From Linnemannia schmuckeri (taxonomy: Eukaryota; Mortierellomycota; Mortierellomycetes; Mortierellales; Mortierellaceae), in contig JANATG010000003.1 in assembly GCA_029449235.1 (NCBI GenBank), positions 1,178,001 through 1,242,000 on the forward strand: a stretch of 64,000 bases of DNA, written 5' to 3'. Below are positions 57,501-64,000 of this stretch, piece by piece; position 1 is the stretch's first letter, and each line of letters opens with the position of its first letter. The position numbers and the translations under genes are program-made. Under the pieces are notes generated by a model. That model did no database searches, was not told the DNA's origin, and was given only the letters and a program-made list of their open reading frames with translations.

Positions 57501-57884
57501 TTCTTGAGGGTCTTGAGGATCCTCAGAACTGGCGCCCAGCCTCATTGTTATCTTAGCTTTTCTTATTTTCTTGCTGTGTTGGCTTTAGCTTAATTATATA
57601 ATCACAAACTCTAAATCTATGAGAAAGCTATCTAAATACAAGTTGGGCTCCTTCGCTGATTTCCAGGTTGGCCTCGTTGATTGAGCGATGCGCGTAATAT
57701 CGAGTCAGAGATGGAGAAGGAAGAAGAAGAGGAGGAGCCGTTGACCCTCATTAGAAGAATGATACCACCTCCTCATACGCCTTCCCATACCAAGTCGGTC
57801 CTAATCAAGCGAGCTCAATTCAAAGAGCCGGCGAGAAAATCTCAACCAGAGGACCCTGAGCCGATCAAGAGAACTTATGGTCCT
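54539..57884 (-). repeat. Right palindrome arm (uninterrupted)
   Basis: The 3346-bp inverted copy of the left arm carries GT61 copy 2 with its full native promoter and the empty insertion site of the LTR element. Every stretch I compared matched exactly, including homopolymers, and the coding regions give identical proteins. Confidence 0.97.
55094..57556 (+). CDS. GT61-family (EOGT-like) glycosyltransferase, copy 2
   Basis: Exons 55094-55517, 55644-55866 and 55975-57556 give 742 aa, identical in sequence and intron positions to copy 1. The start ATG (MDAVRASLASC) precedes a type II signal anchor. The open frame extends upstream through CT-rich leader that reads as hydrophobic repeats, which I exclude. 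The lumenal domain includes a variable Gln/Ala-rich segment near residue 340 and the conserved SPHGN region near 469. Unlike copy 1, the upstream 555 bp of the arm are intact, so this copy should show the ancestral expression pattern. Confidence 0.92.
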
Positions 57885-57899
57885 CCAAGTCTTGAATGA
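57681..57899 (+). other. Acidic open frame cut by the palindrome edge
   Basis: A Glu-rich frame (MEKEEEEEEPLTLIRRM) near the outer end of the arm occurs in both arms (mirror copy 41287-41514, minus strand). The frame continues across the arm boundary into different sequence on each side. It may be the remains of a gene broken when the inverted duplication formed. It lacks a clear ATG context and is not recognised. Confidence 0.25.
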
Positions 57900-57970
57900 T
57901 GAGCGGCGGAAATATTTGACGAAATCGTATCGTCGCCTCCGTCTCCATATCTATCTACAGCCGAAGGGTC

Positions 57971-59328
57971 AACCTCTATTTCATTGACGGGTCAGGTGGC
58001 GCCGGCGAATCTTTTCTCTGCAATATACTGATCCAACACATCAGTGGTGTTATGAAAAAGAATGTCATCGTCCTGGCATCGTTCGAAATTGCCGCTCTCA
58101 CCCTCCACGGTAGGCGTACTGCTCATTCCGATTTCACGGCCCCTATTTCAATTTTTAAGGACTTAACTTGCAATGTCACCCGCGAGCAACAAATCGGATT
58201 CGTCATTCATGCGACCGATCTTATCATTAGGGACGAGGAACCCATGATGCATCGACATGTCTTTGAGTCGTTTGACCGGATCGTTTGACTATTATGGATC
58301 GACCCTTGGTTTTTTTGACGGAAAGATTGTCATCCTCGGCGATGACTTTCGACAGGTCTTGCCGGTGGTTATTTACGGATCTCAGTCTCAGATCGAGGGT
58401 GCATGTCTAAAGATGTCTGGCACCATTTGGTTCAAGGTAAAGACACAAGCTAACTCGCAATATGCGAGTCAAGATAGATGAGAAAAGCACTGTCAGTTTT
58501 CTTACTTCGTGTGGGTAAAGGCAAGGAGCAGACATTTTCCTTTGAAATCTTTGAAAGTATCAATAAACTCCCAACCATCCTTTTTACGTCACAAGGACCC
58601 AATCTCAACAGCGACCATGAGATTCAACTTATCCGTACTATATACCCTAACATCTCCAGCTGCAATTTTGCACCTCAGGATATCAAATGCACCGCTATTT
58701 TGACAACACTGAACAAAGACGCCAATTTTATGAACGACCTCGCAACCTCACTATTTCCTGGACTGGCAACAGAATACCTTGGTCAAGGCTCCGTTCCGGA
58801 TTCAGATACCAACGGCGTGGCCAACTATTCCACGGTATCTCAACTCTGTGGACCCCGCTGGATTCCCTCCCTACAAGCTGGTGCTGAAAGCTAGCATGCC
58901 CATCATTCTCTTCAGGAACGTGGACCAAAAAAAAAGGACTCTGCAACGGAACTCGCTAGATCGTCCGTCGCCTTAATCCACGCTGCATCATGGCAACACT
59001 CCCCACAAGATCATTTGCCACCGACTTGGTCTTCATTCCACGAGCGCCGATTGTGACAACAGACGACAAGTCCTTTCCGATCATATTCAAGAGACGACAG
59101 TTTCCGGTCAAGCCCGCACTTGCCATGACGATCAACAAGTCCTAGGAGTAGATCCTCGAAAATGTCGAACTCTATTTCCCTACTCCTGTATTCACACATG
59201 GCCAGTTTTATGTCGCTCTCTCTCGGTGCACAGATGAAAGAAATCCCAAGGTCCTTATCACTGAAGGCTGCATCCCCAGCCTTGAAGGCACATACGCCAG
59301 AAATCTTATCTACAAGAGTATCGTGTAA
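57971..59328 (+). pseudogene. Decayed PIF1-type DNA helicase
   Basis: Successive frames give helicase motifs in the correct order: Walker A as GSGGAGESF (GKT is expected, so the ATP-binding Lys is lost), IIRDEEPM (Walker B), ILGDDFRQVLPVV, LTRNMRVKI, FKRRQFPVKPALAMTINKS and finally GQFYVALSRCTDE with KVLI. Frameshifts or stops occur near 58288, 58440-58480, 58890 and 59143. PIF1 helicases resolve quadruplexes and aid replication; similar domains are carried by Helitron transposons. The missing N-terminus and the repeat-rich setting favour a Helitron or duplicated-PIF1 relic. Confidence 0.8.
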
Positions 59329-60981
59329 TCATACCCTATACCACAGAATTGATCAAAAATATATTTTTAGAAGAGTACACACTGCACGTCCGTTTTTTCT
59401 TTGTCGTCCTGCAAAAAAAAGTATTTAAAGTCCTTTGGAGGCTGCTCCTACATCTGCACACTTTTTTTTTTTTTTTTTTTAGCCTTTCGTCAATTTAAAA
59501 GCAGCACGTATGAACAGCCCCTCTCATCCTTTTTGCTGGCTCACTTTTTTTTTCCAAATATTTTTTTTTTCCTTTGTGTCAAAATATACGCAGATGATTG
59601 AAAACCCCCATCCCGACAACACCTCCAGCCCTTAGACACCAAAACCTGTTAATCAAGAAAACGGTTCAGCTCCCGCGGTGCAGCCGCGGGCCCTTTTTTT
59701 TTTTTTTATCAGACAGTTACTGTCAGCGGTTTATTGATATTTTAAGGGGAGAGTATTTCTTGCTGGCCAGGATTTTCCTGTTTGTCCCGGACTTGATGAA
59801 GGTGGCCCGTTTGGTGTGGTCTGACTTGACTCAGTTCATATAACCTCACGTATTCCCGCAAGCCTGCTTTGGTCGTCCGCCTCCTTGGTTTTCCTTGGGT
59901 TTTCTGCTGTGGCATCGATTCCGTTCCTGTAGGACTTGATTTGACATATTCAACTGTTGTTTCGATCCGATATACAGATCATGTATGAAGATGTGAGACA
60001 GACTTTACGGGGATATAAGGTAAATCAGCCATTATCGGATGAACTGAATAGCACCCTTATATTTTCTTCATTCAGTAAAAACCCTCATAAGAAAAAGTGC
60101 AAAAAGGAGTGTACTCTCCTCTGTATGGCTTTTTTCTCACAGTTTTTACGCATGTTTGTTTTTTCATCTCTGCTGAATTTTTTTGTGCCCACACAAATAC
60201 GGAAAGGGGATTGGTACGTACCCAGTAGGAAACATGAAGAGATCGTTATTTATGGCTCCTCAGATTGGGTCCCGGTGGTGGTGTTAGATTTACATTTTTT
60301 GCTTTGATGTGATGGGGGTTAGGAATGAGGGTGTCTTCCAGAGTGAGGATAATCTTGTTTTCTGGATGGGAAATAACGAATAAAATACATACATGATTCG
60401 TTCCCCTTTTTATTGTGTTGGGAAAAAGAAAACCACGACCGCTGTTGTTTTGCGGGAAAACAAAAAAAAATACCGCTTGCTATGCTCTCAAGAAACAAAA
60501 AAAACGTTACTTTTCCCAGAGAAAGGTGCCGACAAGAGCATGCGGATTGCGGAGTGCTCTCTCGTTTAGTAAACAACAGCCCAAAATTTGAATCTTATCT
60601 TGGGCGCGGTGGTTGGATGGCACCGACTGAAAACTCAAAAAAATGGAACAAAGTAAATCAATGAAAAACGAACACAAGAATCAAAGAAACACAAGGAACA
60701 GGGGGAAGACCGATCAATAGCCGCCATGCAACCACTTTTATGTTATTATTCTTCTGCGCCACAAACGGCGCCCGATCCTCAACACTTCCTTCCTTTGTTC
60801 TATTATTCCTCTTCTTTTTATTCTCTCTCTCTCTCTCTCTCTTTCTTCCACTTTTTGCACATTTCTTCCACTCTTTTTGCACCCTTTCTTCCACTCTTTT
60901 TGCTCCCTCTCTTCTTCTCTTCTAGCTACCTCTCTATCCCTTTCTCTCCTCCACGTCCTCGCTCACGAAAGCTCGTCAGCC
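59329..60981. other. AT-rich intergenic region, with CT-rich GT10 leader
   Basis: No supported gene was found. It contains a T19 run at 59462-59480, the GC hairpin with T tract at 59672-59707, and a CT-rich stretch (60815-60960) directly before the GT10 start codon that probably forms its core promoter and leader. Confidence 0.45.
59672..59707. other. GC-rich hairpin followed by T tract
   Basis: CCCGCGG and CCGCGGG form a perfect 7-bp stem around a TGCAG loop, followed by CCC and 14 T residues. A second small inverted repeat (GACAGT/ACTGTC) lies at 59712-59724. It could be a Helitron 3' hairpin, given the nearby PIF1 relic, but no CTRR end is visible. Confidence 0.4.
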
Positions 60982-62412
60982 ATGGTCTTCAATGAGAATT
61001 TCTCCAAGCGCATCATCTACTTCGTCCTCGCCACCGTCGCCGTCCTATTGTCACTCCAACTCTATACTACCCATCTGAAAAATAGCCCATCCACCGTCAT
61101 CGCTCAATCACACCCACAAGAGGTGCTCACGCCTCCACCGCAGGAATCCGTCTCCCCAACCCCAGCGCAAGATGCAACCACTCTAAGTCCTACCCCAATA
61201 AGCGAACCTGTGTCGCCTTTCACCGATATCCAGAGCTATTGCAATAATCTGCCTTCTCCTCACCATCCCCGCGGTCTTTTTATCTCTGACCGAACTCCAA
61301 AGGATGGACCGATAAAGATCTTTTTCTGGAAGCAGATCTCCTGGTCTCAATACGACCGCATCAATTGGGACGAGGAGGCTGAAAAGATGTGCCCCATCTC
61401 CCCTGAACTCCAACCCTTCTTTGACTACTTTGCCAAAACGATAACAAGGAACCCCAACCGGCACTGGACACCCGGATACGCACCCTGTTACTTCTGGACG
61501 ACTTTCCACAACTACATGATGGGCGACTGGACTAGCACCTGTCCGACAACAACCAACGGCAATCTCGACTATGTCTACACAACTAATTACACTGAATTCG
61601 CTAGCGCCGACGTAATTCTATTCAACTACGCCTACCTATTCTCGAAAACGTCGACGCCCTTCTTTGAAAGCCAGCTCATGCCTCCAAGGCTCGCGCACCA
61701 AAAGTGGATTCTACACTTTTACGATGAGTCGGTCGCCTATTATCCCCATGTCGCTCTCCCTAGGTTCCTTCAGGAGTTCGACCTCACCGTCGGGTCTCCG
61801 CCTTCGCTCATGGATATCCCGCATCCAACTTATCCTATCACCCAGGAAAAAGCGCTCGAGCTGGCGAACGCCGAACCCACACATCCCTTCGACAAGATTC
61901 CGGAGCACTACGTCGCCTTTATGACTTCTAACTGCGAGCCCAAGAATGATCGCAACACGCTCATGGACAAGCTAATCGAGAATGCTGGAGCGCACTCCTA
62001 TGGGACCTGTAAGAACAACATTGACCTGCCCGAGGAACTCAAATCAATCGAACCCTGGAACTACAGGAAACGGATGACTCTGGCACCATACCCTTTCGGA
62101 CTCGCTGCCGAAAACTCCAACTGCATAGGTTACATTACCGAGAAGATCTACGACGTGTTTGCATCCGGATCAATCCCCATCTACATGGGAGCCGCAGACA
62201 TTGCCGACTTTGTCCCCGAGGGCAGTTATGTCAACGTCAACGACTTTGACACTTACGACGACTTGATCGACTACATAAAGACCGTCAACAGAGAGCCGTT
62301 CTACCGGTGGAAGAAGATCGTGAAGAAAGACCCGAGCAAGTTCTGCAAGAGCTGCTTCCCCATGACAAAGTCCATCCCCTGTGCCATTGTAGATAGTATC
62401 AATTTTGTTTAG
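60982..62412 (+). CDS. GT10 family (alpha-1,3-fucosyltransferase-type) glycosyltransferase
   Basis: A single-exon gene of 476 aa. It starts MVFNENFSKR, followed by a signal anchor at about residues 11-30 (IIYFVLATVAVLLSLQLY), so it is a type II Golgi protein. A Pro/Ser/Thr-rich stem runs to about residue 90. The GT10 C-terminal domain has the family block YPFGLAAENSNCIGYITEKI followed by SIPIYMGAADIADFVPEGS, which binds GDP-fucose in known members. Conserved-looking cysteines (CEPKND, FCKSC) lie around the core. The frame just upstream of the ATG is CT-rich leader. A second, damaged copy lies tail to tail downstream. Fucosyl transfer to surface glycans is inferred from the family. Confidence 0.9.
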   Translation: MVFNENFSKRIIYFVLATVAVLLSLQLYTTHLKNSPSTVIAQSHPQEVLTPPPQESVSPTPAQDATTLSPTPISEPVSPFTDIQSYCNNLPSPHHPRGLFISDRTPKDGPIKIFFWKQISWSQYDRINWDEEAEKMCPISPELQPFFDYFAKTITRNPNRHWTPGYAPCYFWTTFHNYMMGDWTSTCPTTTNGNLDYVYTTNYTEFASADVILFNYAYLFSKTSTPFFESQLMPPRLAHQKWILHFYDESVAYYPHVALPRFLQEFDLTVGSPPSLMDIPHPTYPITQEKALELANAEPTHPFDKIPEHYVAFMTSNCEPKNDRNTLMDKLIENAGAHSYGTCKNNIDLPEELKSIEPWNYRKRMTLAPYPFGLAAENSNCIGYITEKIYDVFASGSIPIYMGAADIADFVPEGSYVNVNDFDTYDDLIDYIKTVNREPFYRWKKIVKKDPSKFCKSCFPMTKSIPCAIVDSINFV

Positions 62413-62629
62413 AGTTCGGTTTTCTTTTTGTTCTTTCCGTTTGAACTTCGGTTGATACCCTTGCCTTTGCGCCTTTAATATTCTGCATTTTTATCAATCT
62501 AATACCTTATCAAACAGACCAACTCGCTGTTCATTTTTTTTTTATTCCATCGGGATAAATTGCCAAGCCGTGCCATTCCCACACTCTCTTCACATCGCCT
62601 TTGCCACTCCTTTCTTTCTCTCTTCACCC

Positions 62630-64000
62630 TTACCTTCTTTCGATTCTCTTTCTTTTCGTTCCACTCCTCCCCTTTACCTCCCTTCCGATCTCTCTCTCAT
62701 TTTTTTTCGATGCTTCACAACACCATGACCAACAACTATTTGACCCTGTTCTGTCCCGTGATATTATTACAAAGCAAAAGAATGATGTAAAGTGGACGTT
62801 TTCTGCAATGAAGCAAGGAAGGGACATTGGCGTAGCAGAGCAGAATTTGCAGGATTTGCAGAACTTGGTGACATCCTTCTTGACAATCTCCTTCCACTTG
62901 TAAAAGGGTGCCCGGTCAACTGTCTTCATATGATGGATCGGATCGTCGTATGTCACAAAGCCTTTGGCATTAATATAGGAGCCCCCGAGGAGAAAGTCGG
63001 CAATGTCGGGAACGCCCATGTAGACGGGGATGGCTCCAAATGCCAAAACGTCGTAAAACTTCTCGGTGACATAGCCCAGACAGTTGGAGTTCTCGGTGGC
63101 GAGTCCAAAGGGGTAATTAGCAAGAAACTTTTGCTTTTTGTACTGCCATTGCTCCTTCTCGCGTCTTTGAAGTTCCTCGGGTATGTCGATGTTGTGGCTG
63201 TACCATCCGTAAGAGTGTCCTCCTGCATCTGCGATCAGCTTGCCGATCAATACCAGACGGTCGTTCTTGACCTCGCAATTGGACACCACAAAAGCGACGT
63301 AGTTCTCGAGCGTCTTGTCGAAGGGGTAAATCACCTTCACATTGGCGTATTCGAGGGCTTTGGCGTAGGAGATAGGGTAAGTTGGGCGAGGGATATCCAT
63401 CAGCTGAGGTGGGGATCCCATGGTGAGGTCGAACTGCTGGACAAAGGTCTGGAGGGCGATGTAGGATAGTAGCTGATCGACTCCTCGTAAATGTCAAGGA
63501 TCCACTTTTGGTAACCGATCCTTGGAGGCAGCAATTGGCTCTCAAAGTAGGACGCCCTGGCGTTCTCCATGAAGTAAGGGTAGGTGACAAGGACAATGTC
63601 GGCTCTGGCAAAGTCAGTATAGTTGGCCGTGACGACATAGTTGAGATCTCCGTTGGTCGGTGTTTTACAGGTACTGGTAATACTGCCCAGCATGAGATCC
63701 TTGAGAGTATTCCAGAACCAGCATAGTGCGAATCCTGTTGGCCAGCTGAGGTTGGTGTCCTCTGCTTGTACGAACTTAAAGTGATCAAAGAAAGGCTGGA
63801 GCTCTGTGGAGATCGGGCACAAATTCTTTGTCTCCTTCTTCCAGTCGAGGTCGTAGATGGTGGCCCATGAGATCAGCTTCCAGAAGATCTTCAACGGTCC
63901 GTCGTCCTTTGCCCTGTCAGAGACAAAATACCACGAGGGTGCCGAGGAGCCGGGTAACAGTTGCAGAAGCTCTCGAGATCATTGAGGGTGCTGAAAGGTG
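62630..64000 (-). pseudogene. GT10 glycosyltransferase copy with two frameshifts, partial
   Basis: This copy is clearly similar to the intact GT10 gene (for example YPFGLATENSNCLGYVTEKF, AIPVYMGVPDIADFLLGGS). The frame breaks twice: near 63459-63464, where one base is missing between SISYYP and IALQTFVQQFDLTMGS, and near 63925-63928, where a T run is one base short between HPRGI and SDRAKDDGP. The C-terminus has lost the stop seen in the intact copy and runs on to 62630. The N-terminal anchor lies beyond the window. Both breaks are single-base, and one is in a homopolymer, so sequencing error cannot be excluded. Confidence 0.8.

Noticed and set aside
59672..59707. Bacterial-type rho-independent terminator
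   Set aside because: The stem plus T tract has that shape, but the surrounding genes are spliced fungal genes; listed only as an unexplained structure.

Overview
The window is nuclear DNA of a filamentous fungus. Genes are split by short GT-AG introns (mostly 60-200 bp), upstream leaders are pyrimidine-rich, and the genes are single eukaryotic units: ATR kinase, DNA polymerase alpha, Kcs1 and a DIP2-type protein. The long disordered tails, PIF1 and Tc1 relics and many Golgi-type glycosyltransferases fit an early-diverging fungus such as Mortierellales. That placement is inference. I spliced the host genes by hand, and every complete model closes in frame, which is the main support for the coordinates.

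Positions 1-40101 are ordinary gene-dense chromosome. In order they hold a DIP2-like tandem adenylate-forming protein (112-9269, +), an ATR/Mec1/Rad3 checkpoint kinase (20763-9662, -), an orphan single-pass membrane protein (23536-21096, -) and the inositol-hexakisphosphate kinase Kcs1 (25722-29415, +). They are followed by a polytopic GT31-GT32 fusion glycosyltransferase (33518-29544, -) and, head to head with it, the DNA polymerase alpha catalytic subunit (34056-40101, +).

Positions 40102-59700 are a rearranged, transposon-rich block. Its core is a large inverted repeat with two 3346-bp arms (left arm 41311-44342 plus 50193-50510; right arm 54539-57884). Each arm carries one copy of the same GT61 glycosyltransferase, with identical 742-aa products. 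A 5850-bp Ty3/Gypsy element with identical 326-bp LTRs (44343-50192) sits in the left arm only, 242 bp upstream of that GT61 start codon; the right arm keeps the empty site. Removing the element and one copy of its target duplication makes the two arms exactly equal in length. The 4028-bp spacer (50511-54538) holds a broken Tc1-like transposase gene and a MITE-like element. Outside the right arm lies a decayed PIF1-type helicase, and just outside the left arm an A-rich and GACAGA repeat tract.

Positions 59700-64000 hold an intact GT10 (fucosyltransferase-type) gene (60982-62412, +), tail to tail with a second GT10 copy that has two frameshifts and runs off the window. With the fusion gene and the two GT61 copies, five glycosyltransferase genes lie within 35 kb, which suggests a locus shaping surface glycans. 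I saw no tRNA, rRNA, CRISPR array or prokaryotic system.
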